Source: Nocardioidaceae bacterium (GTDB lineage Bacteria > Actinomycetota > Actinomycetes > Propionibacteriales > Nocardioidaceae). Taken from it: a DNA stretch of 64,000 nucleotides. Both the position numbers and the translations under genes were made by a program. Under the pieces are notes generated by a model. That model searched no databases. It saw nothing but the letters and a program-made list of their open reading frames with translations, and was not told where the DNA came from. This document shows, piece by piece, positions 45,893 to 54,949 of this stretch (its first letter is position 1; the number at the start of each line of letters is the position of its first letter). Location of the stretch: positions 58,411 through 122,410 of the forward strand of contig JAQSWV010000002.1 in the NCBI GenBank assembly GCA_029266455.1, in the 5' to 3' direction.

Positions 45893-46297
45893 TCACTCGG
45901 CCGACTTGACCGCCAGCACCGGGCACGGGGAGTCGAGCAGCACACGCTGGGCGTTGCTGCCCAAGATGAGCTTCCCCACGGGCGATCGGCGACGAAGGCC
46001 GATCACGATGAAGTCTGCTTGGACGTCCGCAGCGACCTGGATGAGGTCGTCGGCCGGGTCCATGCCGCGGACCAGCTGGCGGATCTCGTGGCTCACGCCT
46101 GCCTCGGTGAGCTGGGCACGGATCTGTTCGAGGTCACGCTCGCTCCGCTCCGCGTCGTCGCGGTCGAACTCGCGGGAGCCCCGATGTGAGTTGACGACCA
46201 CCAGCTTGGCGTCCCTGAGCAGGGCCTCCTCGGCGGCGCGACGCAGCGCAGCCTGACCCTCGGGCTTGGGTACGTAGCCGACCACGATGGTGCCCAT
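45893..46297 (-). CDS. universal stress protein (UspA family)
   Basis: A 134-residue single-domain Usp. It begins MGTIVVGYVP and ends with the ATP-binding signature GLRRRSPVGKLILGSNAQRVLLDSPCPVLAVK (G2xG9xGS/T form), so it likely binds ATP. ATG 46297 has GGAGG ten bases upstream; a GTG at 46303 is possible. Usp proteins help survival in starvation and stress. It lies between the principal sigma gene and a glutamate-cysteine ligase family gene. Confidence 0.88.
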   Translation of the reverse strand: MGTIVVGYVPKPEGQAALRRAAEEALLRDAKLVVVNSHRGSREFDRDDAERSERDLEQIRAQLTEAGVSHEIRQLVRGMDPADDLIQVAADVQADFIVIGLRRRSPVGKLILGSNAQRVLLDSPCPVLAVKSAE

Positions 46298-46391
46298 CGA
46301 CACACGACCTCCCTGATTCGCGGGCCCGTCCCCGGGCGCCTCGTCGCTGCAGCTTGCGCGGCAGGCTAGTGCATGGCCACCGTGCTACGGC

Positions 46392-47870
46392 TCAGGCAAG
46401 CGGCCACGAGTGCACCGGGTCGTTGCTGTGCATGAGCTGGCGGTAGTCGTCCATCACGGCACGCAGCGCGGCGAAGCGGTCACCGGCGTCGGCGTCGAAG
46501 CGGGCGTGGAAGGCCTGGCTGAGCCAGGTGGCACCGTTGCGACCAGTGAGGCACCGCTGCTCGATGACGCCGAGCAGCCGGTCGCGGATCGCCGGATCGA
46601 CCCCAGCGGTGTCGAGACCGCGGTGGGCCAGCGGCAGCAGACGGCGCAAGATCAGCTCGGTGGCCGGAACCGAGCCGAGCGACGGCCAGTACAGCGAGGC
46701 GTCGATACCGTGCTGCGCGGCGACGTGGAAGTTCTCCTCGGCGGCCGAGAACGACATCTGCGACCACAACGGCCGCTCGTCGTGCACCAGCGCGCGGACG
46801 AGCCCGAAGTAGAACGCGGCGTTGGACATGGTGTCGACCACCGTCGGACCCGCGGGCAGCACGCGGTTCTCCACCCGCACATGTGGCCGGCCATCCACCA
46901 CGTCATAGACCGGCCGGTTCCAGCGGTAGATCGTGCCGTTGTGCAGGCGTAGCTCAGCCAGAGCCGGTGTCTCGCCGCGCTCGAGAACCGCTCTGGGGTC
47001 TTCGTCCTCGACGATCGGAAGGAGGGCTGGGAAATAGCGGACATTCTCCTCGAACAGGTCGAAGATCGAGTTGATCCATCGCTCGCCGAACCACACCCGG
47101 GGACGCACCCCCTGTGCCTTCAGCTCCTCGGCGCGGGTGTCGGTGGCCTGCTCGAACAGCGCGATGCGCGTCTCACGCCACAGCTCCTGACCGAGCAGGA
47201 ACGGGGAGTTGGCCCCGACCGCCAGCTGGACGCCCGCTATCGCCTGCGAGGCGTTCCAGTACCCCGCGAAGTCATCGGGGCTGACCTGCACATGGAGCTG
47301 GGTCGAGGTGCACGCCGCCTCCGGGATGATGGAGTCGCTCGTCACCGACAGCGTCTCAGGCCCGCTGATGTCGACCTGGATGTCCTCACCGCGCGCAGCC
47401 AGGATCTGGTCGGACAGCAGCTCGTAGCGAGGGTTCGACGACAGGGTCTCCGCCGTCATGTGACCCGGGGCCAGGGTGGGGAGCACCCCGACCATGACCA
47501 GGTGCGTGCCGATGTCGGCGGCACGGGCTTCGGCTGAGTTGAGGGTCGCGCGGATGCCGTCCTCGAAGGCTGCCAGCCCGTCCCCGTGCAGCGCTCGCGG
47601 AGGGACATTGATCTCGATGTTGAACTGACCGAGCTCGGTCTGGAAGTCGGGGTCGGCGATGGCCTCCAACGTCTCGATGTTGCGGAGCGCCGGGTCGCTG
47701 CTGTCGTCGACGAGGTTGAACTCGATCTCGATGCCGGTGCACGGGTTCTCCGCGTCGAACCGGGACTCCTGCAGCATCCGGGCGAACACGTCGAGGCACT
47801 CCCGGACCTTGGCCCGGAACAACGTGCGGTCCTCGCGCGTGAAGACGCGCCGGTCGACCTCCTGGCCCAT
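46392..47870 (-). CDS. glutamate--cysteine ligase family protein (GCS2)
   Basis: A 492-residue ATP-dependent carboxylate-amine ligase. Evidence: CTGIEIEFNLVDD (metal/ATP glutamates), QFNIEINVPPRAL, STQLHVQVSPDDF and ELRLHNGTIYRWNRPVYDVVDGRPHVRVENRVLPAGPT. This matches the long actinobacterial GCS2 group that makes gamma-glutamylcysteine or related peptides. No GshB follows, so glutathione synthesis cannot be claimed; the product may serve ergothioneine or another pathway. The ATG at 47870 is the start; the gene is probably monocistronic. Confidence 0.87.
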   Translation of the reverse strand: MGQEVDRRVFTREDRTLFRAKVRECLDVFARMLQESRFDAENPCTGIEIEFNLVDDSSDPALRNIETLEAIADPDFQTELGQFNIEINVPPRALHGDGLAAFEDGIRATLNSAEARAADIGTHLVMVGVLPTLAPGHMTAETLSSNPRYELLSDQILAARGEDIQVDISGPETLSVTSDSIIPEAACTSTQLHVQVSPDDFAGYWNASQAIAGVQLAVGANSPFLLGQELWRETRIALFEQATDTRAEELKAQGVRPRVWFGERWINSIFDLFEENVRYFPALLPIVEDEDPRAVLERGETPALAELRLHNGTIYRWNRPVYDVVDGRPHVRVENRVLPAGPTVVDTMSNAAFYFGLVRALVHDERPLWSQMSFSAAEENFHVAAQHGIDASLYWPSLGSVPATELILRRLLPLAHRGLDTAGVDPAIRDRLLGVIEQRCLTGRNGATWLSQAFHARFDADAGDRFAALRAVMDDYRQLMHSNDPVHSWPLA

Positions 47871-47939
47871 TCCTGCCTCCTGACGGGCGACGGAACTGTC
47901 GGCCTCCGGGCACAGCCTTGCCGAGATCGGCCGCCGCGG

Positions 47940-49121
47940 CTACTCCGCCTCCCCATCATCTCGGGCCAGACCCAGCACCAGACTCCGGGGAGGGGGGATC
48001 CAGACGTCGGGGGGAACGCATCGAGTCAGCGCATCTGACACCAGCCGGGCCATCGAGTAGCCGGGATCGGCGGTCAGTGCCCGGTCCAGGGCACACCAGG
48101 CACTGGCGCCGTCGCCAGCCGCCCAGGCAGCGAACGCGGCGAGACTGAGCACCGCGGGCTCGTACGGCGGCACGACCCTGCGGGCGACCGTGGACCACAT
48201 GGCCAGGTGGCGCCCGGCGCTGGCACGGTCGATGCGCGACCAGGCGAGATCGCGAAAGCAGGTCACCGAGCACCACACCGACAAGGCCGCCGCGTCGGCA
48301 TTCAGCCGGTCGCCAGCAGCTGCGTCGGCATCGGCGGCCAGGCCCGGACGCGCGTCCGGGGGCACGTCGTCACGACCCGGCCAGACGCGGGCCTGCCGGT
48401 CGAGCAGTCGGTCGAGCAGCGCGTCGACCTGGGTCGCTCCGAGCGTCGTCGCCGCACGAACCGCCTGGTGCGGCGGTCGCGCCAGGGCTCGCCTGTCCTG
48501 CAGCCCCAGCGCGGCGACCACCTCCCGCTCCGCCGCACGAGTGGCTGCCCGCATCCGGCCGGTCGTCTCGCCCGAGCACGGGGCGAAGCGGGCGGCCACG
48601 GCGCGACGGTCAGGTGCCACCGCGATGCCCGCGAGCGCCGCCTCGGCCCGGAGAATGCTCGACCTGGGGTCGTAGGGGACGCCCTCCTTCGGGCAGCACT
48701 GCGGGTCGCGGCAGTCCAGCGACCGGTACCGCCTGCCGTCGGTGCGGACGACGTCGACCACCTCGATGCCGGCCCCGACCACCGCGTCGGCCACCCTGCG
48801 CAGGCACGGGTCGGCCGCTGGGTCCCTGGTGAAACCGAGAATCGCCACGCGCGTGCAGCCCTGGGCGGCGACGGCGGCCGCGGCCTGCGTCCCCAGCGCG
48901 GCGCCCGCTTCAGGGTCGCGGAGGTCCGGCAGGTCGACCCGTGCATGGAAGCCGGGCCGGGAGCCGGCGACCGCGGTGACGACCAGCGACTCGTGTGGCT
49001 CGAAGCCCAGCACGACCGGCACCAGACTCAGCAGGTCGGACAGGGAGCGGACCCGGAGCGCGGGCCCACCTGTGCGCGGCCCGGGGCGGTCCGGGGCATC
49101 GGAGTACGAGGCAGCGTCCAT
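47940..49121 (-). CDS. DUF4192 domain-containing protein
   Basis: A 393-residue soluble protein. Typical DUF4192 elements: LRVRSLSDLLSLVPVVLGFEPHESLVVTAV at the N-terminus, DCRDPQCCPKEGVPYDP in the middle, and AWAAGDGASAWCALDRALTADPGYSMARLVSDAL near the end. Function is unknown; the family is mostly actinobacterial. The ATG at 49121 is chosen because the homology starts there; the frame is open to 49232. It is divergent from dinB with 100 bp between starts. Confidence 0.87.
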   Translation of the reverse strand: MDAASYSDAPDRPGPRTGGPALRVRSLSDLLSLVPVVLGFEPHESLVVTAVAGSRPGFHARVDLPDLRDPEAGAALGTQAAAAVAAQGCTRVAILGFTRDPAADPCLRRVADAVVGAGIEVVDVVRTDGRRYRSLDCRDPQCCPKEGVPYDPRSSILRAEAALAGIAVAPDRRAVAARFAPCSGETTGRMRAATRAAEREVVAALGLQDRRALARPPHQAVRAATTLGATQVDALLDRLLDRQARVWPGRDDVPPDARPGLAADADAAAGDRLNADAAALSVWCSVTCFRDLAWSRIDRASAGRHLAMWSTVARRVVPPYEPAVLSLAAFAAWAAGDGASAWCALDRALTADPGYSMARLVSDALTRCVPPDVWIPPPRSLVLGLARDDGEAE

Positions 49122-49221
49122 GGCCGGAGCCTGGGCGGTCGGCAGGCCTGGTGGCGCGCCGCAACGGCGGGCTGTGGACGGTTCCGGACCGGCGCCCCGG
49201 CGTGGCTGGGACGATGGCCGG

Positions 49222-52200
49222 ATGCGGAGCACGCCGACGGTGCTGCACCTGGACCTGGATGCGTTCTACGCCGCTGTCGAACAGCGTGACAAGCCGTCGT
49301 TGCGCGGGCGGCCGGTGGTGGTCGGTGGCATCGGCGCCCGGGGGGTGGTCGCCACGGCGTCGTACGAGGCGCGGGTGTACGGCGTCCGCTCGGCCATGCC
49401 CACGGCGGAGGCGCGGTCCCGCTGCCGCCACGCGGCATACCTGTCGCCCCGGTTCGCGGCCTACCAGGCCACCAGCGCGCTGGTCATGGCTGAGCTGCGC
49501 GAGCTCTCACCGCTGGTCGAGCCCCTGTCCCTGGACGAGGCATTCGTCGACCTCGCCGCCGCCTGCCCCGAGCTCGACGTCGACACCGCCCGTGACATCG
49601 CGGGCACCCTGCGGACCCGGGTCCGGGAGGTCACGGGCGGGCTGACCGCCTCGGTCGGCATGGCCACCTCCAAGCTGGTGGCCAAGGTCGCCAGCGAGCT
49701 CGACAAGCCGGACGGCGCCGTCGTGGTGCCACCCGGCGCCGAGAAGGATCTACTCGGACCCATGCCCGCGACGGTGGTGCCGGGCGTCGGCCCTGCCACC
49801 GCCGCCCGGTTGCGCCGGCTGGGTGCGAGCACCGTCGGCGACGTGGCCGCGCTACCCGTGGGTGAGCTGGTGCGCGAGCTCGGGCGCGCACACGGCGAGG
49901 CGCTGCACCGGCTGGCCCGGGCCGAGGACGAGCGACCCGTGGTGGCGGAGCGCGAGGCCAAGTCCGTCAGCGTGGAGGACACGTTCGGCACCGATGTCAC
50001 CGACCCGGCACTGCTGGCCGCCCTCGCCGACCGGATGAGCGCCCGGGTGGTGACCCGGCTGCAGCGGGCACGGCTGTCGGGGCGCACGGTGACTCTCAAG
50101 GTGCGGCTGCACGACTTCACTACCTCCACCCGGGCCGCCACCCTCACCGGACCCACCGACAGCGTCCGGGTCGTCACGTCCGTGGTCCGGCGCCTGCTGG
50201 CCGAGACGGACACGTCGGGGGGCGTGCGCCTTCTCGGTGTCGGTGTCTCCGGGCTCGCCGACTGGATCCAGGACGACCTGTTCGACGGCCTCCTGCCCGG
50301 GGACGCCGACCCGACCGGCGATGCGGCCACCCCGGACGCGGACGGACTCCGTCCAGACAGCGGTGACCCGGTGCTGCTCGCTGTCGACGCCTTCGACCGG
50401 CACGGCCGGCACCCCGGCGAGTGGCTGCCCGGTGCGGACGTGGTTCACGCCACGCATGGCCGTGGCTGGGTCTGGGGCGCCGGTCGCGGGCGGGTCACGG
50501 TGCGGTTCGAGGCCGCGGCCACCCCTTCGGGGCCGGTGCGCACGTTCGCGGCCGACGACCGCGCACTGGAGGCCGTGGGTCCCGAGCCGGTGGCCGGGTG
50601 GCCGAGCGTGCGCCGCCCGGGGTCGGCGGAGTCGGCTAGCGTCCCGACCATGCCCGACGCCCCCACCAGCGGTCCTCCTCTGGCCCGCGAGCTGCCCACC
50701 GAGCGCACCCATCACGGCGACACGGTCGTCGACCCGTACGAGTGGCTGCGCGACAAGGACTCCGAGGAGGTCCGCGCACACCTGCACGCGGAGAACGCCT
50801 ACACCGAGCAGCAAACCGCCCACCTGACCGACCTGCGCCAGCAGATCTTCGACGAGATCAAGGGGCGCACCCAGGAGACCGACATGTCGGTCCCCACCCG
50901 CAAGGGCGACTGGTGGTACTACACCCGGACGGTGGAGGGCCAGCAGTACGGCGTGCACTGTCGCTGCCCCGCTGCCACCTCCGGGGCCGGCGAGTGGGAG
51001 CCCCCGACGGTCGACGGGGAGGGCCCGGTGCCCGACGAAGAGGTCCTGCTGGACGGCAACGTCGAGGCCGAGGGCCATGAGTTCTTCTCCCTCGGCACGT
51101 TCGACGTCAGTCGCGACGGGGGCCTGCTCGCCTACTCGACCGACGTGGTCGGCGACGAGCGCTACACGCTGCGGGTCAAGGACCTCGGCACCGGCGCCCT
51201 GCTTCCCGACGAGGTCCCCGACACCTTCCACTCCACGACCTGGTCCCGCGACGCCTCGACGGTGTTCTACGTCACGGTCGACGACGCCTGGCGGCCGTAC
51301 AAGGTCTGGCGACACCGCCTCGGCACGCCGGTGAGCGACGACGAGGTGGTCTGGCACGAGACCGACGAGCGCTTCTGGGTCGGCGTCGGCACCACCCGCA
51401 GCGAGAGATACGTCGTGGTGGCCGCCGCGTCCAAGACCAGCAGCGAGATGCGGGTGCTGGCCGGCGACGATCCCTCCGGCACGCCCCGCCTGGTGGCTCC
51501 GCGCAGGGAGGGGGTCGAGTACTCCGTCGAGCACGCCCGCGTGGCGGGCGACGACCGGTTCCTGATCCTGCACAACGACGGGGCCGAGAACTTCACCCTC
51601 GCCGAGGCGCCGGTCGACACGCCGACGCCGGAGCACTGGACTCCTGTGCTGCCGCACCGCGGCGACGTCCGGCTGGACGGTGTCGACGCCTTCGCGACCC
51701 ATCTGGTGCTGTCCTACCGGCGCGATGCGTTGCCGTGCACGGCGATCCTCCCGCTCACCGAGGACGGCTACGGCGAGCCGGACGAGCTCACCTTCGACGA
51801 GGAGCTGTTCACCTGCACGGCCGCGGCCAACCCGGAGTGGTCGCAGCCGCACGTCCGGGTCGCCTACACCTCGTTCGTGACCCCGGCCTCGATCTACGAC
51901 TGTGACGTCGCGTCCGGGGAGCGCGTGCTGCGCAAGCAGCAGCCCGTACTCGGTGGCTACGACCCGGCCGACTACGAGCAGCACCGGGAGTGGGCAACGG
52001 CGCCCGACGGCACGCGGGTCCCGATCTCGGTGGTGTGCCGGGCCGGCACGAGCAGGGACGGCACCGCTCCGTGCCTGCTGTACGGCTACGGCTCCTACGA
52101 GATCAGCATCGATCCGGGCTTCACCGTCTCCCGGCTGTCGCTGCTCGACCGGGGAATGGTGTTCGCCGTCGCGCACGTGCGCGGCGGCGGTGAGATGGGG

Positions 52201-52788
52201 CGGCGCTGGTACGACGACGGCAAGCTCCTCGCCAAGCGCAACTCCTTCACCGACTTCGTGGCATGTGCGCGGCACCTGAGCGACACCCGGTGGACCTCGC
52301 CCGACCGGCTGGTGGCGATGGGGGGCAGCGCCGGCGGGCTTCTCATGGGGGCCGTGGTCAACGTGGCACCCGACGCCTTCGCCGGCATCCTGGCCGCCGT
52401 CCCCTTCGTCGACGCGCTGACCTCCATCCTGGACCCGTCGCTGCCGCTCACGGTGACCGAGTGGGACGAGTGGGGCGACCCCCTGCACGACCCCGACGTC
52501 TACGCCTACATGCGCTCGTACAGCCCGTACGAGAACGTCGCCGCGCTCGACTACCCCCCGATCCTCGCGACCACCAGCCTCAACGACACCCGGGTGCTGT
52601 ACGTCGAGCCGGCCAAGTGGGTGGCGCGGCTGCGTGCCACCGGCAACGGGGCGCCACAGGTACTGCTCAAGACCGAGATGTCGGCGGGACATGGTGGGGT
52701 GAGTGGACGATACGAAGCGTGGAAGGAGCGTGCGTTCGAGTACGCCTGGGTCCTGGACGTGGTGGGACTGAGCCAGAAATCAGATTGA
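49222..52788 (+). CDS. dinB: DNA polymerase IV joined in frame to an S9 oligopeptidase (1188-codon ORF)
   Basis: Residues 1-470 are a Y-family translesion polymerase: metal ligands Asp11 (LHLDLDAFYAAVEQ), Asp105 and Glu106 (LSLDEAFVDL), a HhH (VPGVGPATAARLRRLGAS) and a little-finger domain, then a C-terminal VVHATHGRGWVWGAGRGRVTVRFE element typical of actinobacterial DinB ends. No stop follows: the frame runs into an oligopeptidase B-like protein (residues 477-1188). A TAG in GCTAGC at 50635-50640 is out of frame. So it is either a true fusion, a lost stop, or a single-base error. DinB alone would be about 470 residues. ATG 49222 is the start by homology. Confidence 0.85.
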   Translation: MRSTPTVLHLDLDAFYAAVEQRDKPSLRGRPVVVGGIGARGVVATASYEARVYGVRSAMPTAEARSRCRHAAYLSPRFAAYQATSALVMAELRELSPLVEPLSLDEAFVDLAAACPELDVDTARDIAGTLRTRVREVTGGLTASVGMATSKLVAKVASELDKPDGAVVVPPGAEKDLLGPMPATVVPGVGPATAARLRRLGASTVGDVAALPVGELVRELGRAHGEALHRLARAEDERPVVAEREAKSVSVEDTFGTDVTDPALLAALADRMSARVVTRLQRARLSGRTVTLKVRLHDFTTSTRAATLTGPTDSVRVVTSVVRRLLAETDTSGGVRLLGVGVSGLADWIQDDLFDGLLPGDADPTGDAATPDADGLRPDSGDPVLLAVDAFDRHGRHPGEWLPGADVVHATHGRGWVWGAGRGRVTVRFEAAATPSGPVRTFAADDRALEAVGPEPVAGWPSVRRPGSAESASVPTMPDAPTSGPPLARELPTERTHHGDTVVDPYEWLRDKDSEEVRAHLHAENAYTEQQTAHLTDLRQQIFDEIKGRTQETDMSVPTRKGDWWYYTRTVEGQQYGVHCRCPAATSGAGEWEPPTVDGEGPVPDEEVLLDGNVEAEGHEFFSLGTFDVSRDGGLLAYSTDVVGDERYTLRVKDLGTGALLPDEVPDTFHSTTWSRDASTVFYVTVDDAWRPYKVWRHRLGTPVSDDEVVWHETDERFWVGVGTTRSERYVVVAAASKTSSEMRVLAGDDPSGTPRLVAPRREGVEYSVEHARVAGDDRFLILHNDGAENFTLAEAPVDTPTPEHWTPVLPHRGDVRLDGVDAFATHLVLSYRRDALPCTAILPLTEDGYGEPDELTFDEELFTCTAAANPEWSQPHVRVAYTSFVTPASIYDCDVASGERVLRKQQPVLGGYDPADYEQHREWATAPDGTRVPISVVCRAGTSRDGTAPCLLYGYGSYEISIDPGFTVSRLSLLDRGMVFAVAHVRGGGEMGRRWYDDGKLLAKRNSFTDFVACARHLSDTRWTSPDRLVAMGGSAGGLLMGAVVNVAPDAFAGILAAVPFVDALTSILDPSLPLTVTEWDEWGDPLHDPDVYAYMRSYSPYENVAALDYPPILATTSLNDTRVLYVEPAKWVARLRATGNGAPQVLLKTEMSAGHGGVSGRYEAWKERAFEYAWVLDVVGLSQKSD
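50650..52788 (+). CDS. S9 family peptidase, oligopeptidase B-like (C-terminal part of the joined ORF)
   Basis: From ATG 50650 this part alone is 712 residues, the normal full length of oligopeptidase B. An N-terminal beta-propeller (VVDPYEWLRDKDSEEVRAHLHAEN start, DVSRDGGLLAYSTDVVGDERYTLRVKDL) precedes the alpha/beta hydrolase domain. Catalytic triad: Ser560 in GGSAGG, Asp646 in LNDTRV, His681 in AGHGG. It cuts short peptides after basic residues in the cytosol. No good ribosome site stands just before the ATG (a GGCGGAG lies about 18 bases away), so separate translation is possible but not proven. It shares frame with dinB upstream. Confidence 0.88.
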   Translation: MPDAPTSGPPLARELPTERTHHGDTVVDPYEWLRDKDSEEVRAHLHAENAYTEQQTAHLTDLRQQIFDEIKGRTQETDMSVPTRKGDWWYYTRTVEGQQYGVHCRCPAATSGAGEWEPPTVDGEGPVPDEEVLLDGNVEAEGHEFFSLGTFDVSRDGGLLAYSTDVVGDERYTLRVKDLGTGALLPDEVPDTFHSTTWSRDASTVFYVTVDDAWRPYKVWRHRLGTPVSDDEVVWHETDERFWVGVGTTRSERYVVVAAASKTSSEMRVLAGDDPSGTPRLVAPRREGVEYSVEHARVAGDDRFLILHNDGAENFTLAEAPVDTPTPEHWTPVLPHRGDVRLDGVDAFATHLVLSYRRDALPCTAILPLTEDGYGEPDELTFDEELFTCTAAANPEWSQPHVRVAYTSFVTPASIYDCDVASGERVLRKQQPVLGGYDPADYEQHREWATAPDGTRVPISVVCRAGTSRDGTAPCLLYGYGSYEISIDPGFTVSRLSLLDRGMVFAVAHVRGGGEMGRRWYDDGKLLAKRNSFTDFVACARHLSDTRWTSPDRLVAMGGSAGGLLMGAVVNVAPDAFAGILAAVPFVDALTSILDPSLPLTVTEWDEWGDPLHDPDVYAYMRSYSPYENVAALDYPPILATTSLNDTRVLYVEPAKWVARLRATGNGAPQVLLKTEMSAGHGGVSGRYEAWKERAFEYAWVLDVVGLSQKSD

Positions 52789-52898
52789 CCTCGACCGCAC
52801 CGGAGGGTTCAGGCTGGTCGTCGCTCCGCTGACCGATCAGTTCTCGGTCCGGCGGGCGTCTTCCGCATGACATCCCTACCGTCCCGAGGAGGCAGGCA

Positions 52899-53915
52899 GT
52901 GCCCGCGATCATCACCGAGGGTCTCACCAAGGTGTACGGGTCGAGCAGTGGTGAGGTCCGCGCCCTCGACGGCCTCGATCTCCAGCTCGAGCAGGGCACG
53001 GTGCTCGGCCTGCTGGGACCCAACGGGGCCGGCAAGACGACGACCGTGCGGGTCCTGGCCACCCTGCTGCGACCTGACGCCGGCTGGGCCCGCGTCCTCG
53101 GGCTCGACGTGGTCCGCGACGCCCAGGCGCTCCGCCACCGGATCGGCCTGTCCGGGCAGTACGCCGCGGTCGACGAGAACCTGACCGGCCGGGAGAACCT
53201 GTGGATGTTCGCCCGGCTCTACCAGATGCCCAGCTCCACCGCGCACCAGCGGGCCGGCGAGCTGCTCGAGCAGTTCGACCTGGTCGAGGCCGGTGACCGC
53301 GTCGCCAAGACGTACTCGGGCGGCATGCGCCGCCGTCTCGACCTCGCCTCGGCGCTGATCGGCCGCCCCGAGCTGCTCTTCCTCGACGAGCCGACCACAG
53401 GACTCGATCCCCGCAGCCGCCTGCAGATGTGGCAGGTCATCCGCGAGCTGGTCAGCGCGGGGTCGACCCTGCTGCTCACCACGCAGTACCTGGAGGAGGC
53501 CGACGAGCTGGCAGACACCATCGGAGTCGTCGACCACGGTCGGATCATCGCCAGCGGCACCGCTGACCAGCTCAAGGCGCAGGTGGGTGGCGAGCGCGTC
53601 GAGGTGGTCGTGCGCGACCCCGATCGGCTGGCGGCTGCCCGCGACGTCGTCGCCGGGCTGTGCGACGGCGAGATCAGTGTCCAGGAGCACGTCCGCCGGG
53701 TCACCGCCCCCACCCGGGGCGGCGCCGGCCAGCTCGTGCGCGTGATCCGGGCCCTGGACGACGCGGGTATCGGCATCGACGACATCGGACTGCGACGCCC
53801 GACGCTCGACGACGTGTTCCTGAGCCTGACGGGGCACTCCGCGCAGCAGACGCCGGACGACGAGCCCGACGAACCGGACACGGAAACCCCCATCCCGGCA
53901 GGGAGGAACGCATGA
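52899..53915 (+). CDS. ABC transporter ATP-binding protein, DrrA family
   Basis: A 338-residue ATPase of a drug-type exporter. Walker A GPNGAGKTT, Q-loop SGQYAAVDENLTGRENL, signature YSGGMRRRLDLA, Walker B LLFLDEPTTGLDP and a C-terminal domain (DUF4162-like, GLRRPTLDDVFLSLTG) of the DrrA/daunorubicin-resistance family. GTG 52899 follows AGGAGG. It overlaps the permease gene by 4 bp (ATGA), so the pair is one exporter. The exported compound is not indicated; no biosynthetic genes are nearby. Confidence 0.92.
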   Translation: MPAIITEGLTKVYGSSSGEVRALDGLDLQLEQGTVLGLLGPNGAGKTTTVRVLATLLRPDAGWARVLGLDVVRDAQALRHRIGLSGQYAAVDENLTGRENLWMFARLYQMPSSTAHQRAGELLEQFDLVEAGDRVAKTYSGGMRRRLDLASALIGRPELLFLDEPTTGLDPRSRLQMWQVIRELVSAGSTLLLTTQYLEEADELADTIGVVDHGRIIASGTADQLKAQVGGERVEVVVRDPDRLAAARDVVAGLCDGEISVQEHVRRVTAPTRGGAGQLVRVIRALDDAGIGIDDIGLRRPTLDDVFLSLTGHSAQQTPDDEPDEPDTETPIPAGRNA

Positions 53916-54739
53916 CCGTCACCGCTGACCGCACGGCATCTCGGCCCGGCGGCGTGCTGAGCGACTCCTTGGTGGTCACCTGGCGCACCCTGAAGCGCAT
54001 TCCCCGCATTCCGGAGCTGGCGCTGTTCGCGATCCTGCAGTCGATCATGTTCGTGCTGCTGTTCGCCTACGTGTTCGGTGGGGCCATCCAGATCGAGGGC
54101 GGGGCCCAGGCATACCGCGAGTTTCTGATGCCCGGCATCTTCGCCCAGACCATCGCGTTCGCGTCCGCCACCGTGGCCATCGGTGTCACCGACGACATGG
54201 CCAAGGGCATCGTCGACCGGTTCCGCTCCCTGCCCATGGCGCGCTCGGCGTACCTCACCGGCCGCACCGTGTCCGAGATCATCTACCAGGCCGGGATCCT
54301 GGTCGTGCTCATGCTCACCGGCCTCGCCGTCGGGTGGCGCGTGCGCGGCGGATTCGTCGACTTCCTGCTGGGCGTCGGGCTGCTGCTGCTGTTCACCTAC
54401 GCCATGGCCTGGATCGGCGTGTGGCTGGGTCAGCTGGTGCGCACCGTCGAGGTCGGCCAGCAGGTGTCGTTCACCGTCGTCTTCCCGATCACCTTCGTGT
54501 CCAACGTGTTCGTCCCGCCCGACAGCCTGCCGGCCGTGCTGCAGCCGATCGCGGAGTGGAACCCGGTCAGCACCTTGGCCTCGGCCACCCGGGACCTGTG
54601 GGGCAACCCCAACCCCTACGTGTCGGCCGATGGCTTCCCGGCCCAGCACCCGGCACTGCTGACGGTGCTGTGGATGGTCGCGATCATCGCGGTGTTCGCG
54701 CCCCTCGGGGTGGCCCGCTACCGGCGTACCAGCCGATGA
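53912..54739 (+). CDS. ABC transporter permease, DrrB (ABC-2) family
   Basis: A 275-residue membrane protein with six hydrophobic helices. The ABC-2/DrrB pattern is clear: LVVTWRTLKRIPRIPELALFAILQSIMFVLLFAYVFGGAI, MPGIFAQTIAFASA, DDMAKGIVDRFRSLPMARSAYLTGRT and VSFTVVFPITFVSNVFVPPDSLPAVLQPIAEWNPVS. ATG 53912 overlaps the DrrA-like stop. It likely dimerises to form the export channel. Confidence 0.92.
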   Translation: MTVTADRTASRPGGVLSDSLVVTWRTLKRIPRIPELALFAILQSIMFVLLFAYVFGGAIQIEGGAQAYREFLMPGIFAQTIAFASATVAIGVTDDMAKGIVDRFRSLPMARSAYLTGRTVSEIIYQAGILVVLMLTGLAVGWRVRGGFVDFLLGVGLLLLFTYAMAWIGVWLGQLVRTVEVGQQVSFTVVFPITFVSNVFVPPDSLPAVLQPIAEWNPVSTLASATRDLWGNPNPYVSADGFPAQHPALLTVLWMVAIIAVFAPLGVARYRRTSR

Positions 54740-54949
54740 GGCGCCAATGACACCCGAGCCGCCCCCCGGGCCGACATGACCGACTCGTGCGGCACCTGAG
54801 AAGTCGCTGAGAACGGCAACTTCGCAGCCGCTCCAGACGTCTGTGCTGGTACGGGGCAACGGCCGAACACAGACGTGATTCCGCGGAATCTGTGCGGCCG
54901 GTGGGACGTTGACACCGGTCGAAGGCAAGAGAAGGAGAAGTGGACGACC

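Noticed and set aside
54909..54915. TTGACA upstream of the second sigma gene as a -35 box
   Set aside because: It is only about 40 bp from the start codon and no -10 box follows at 16-19 bp.
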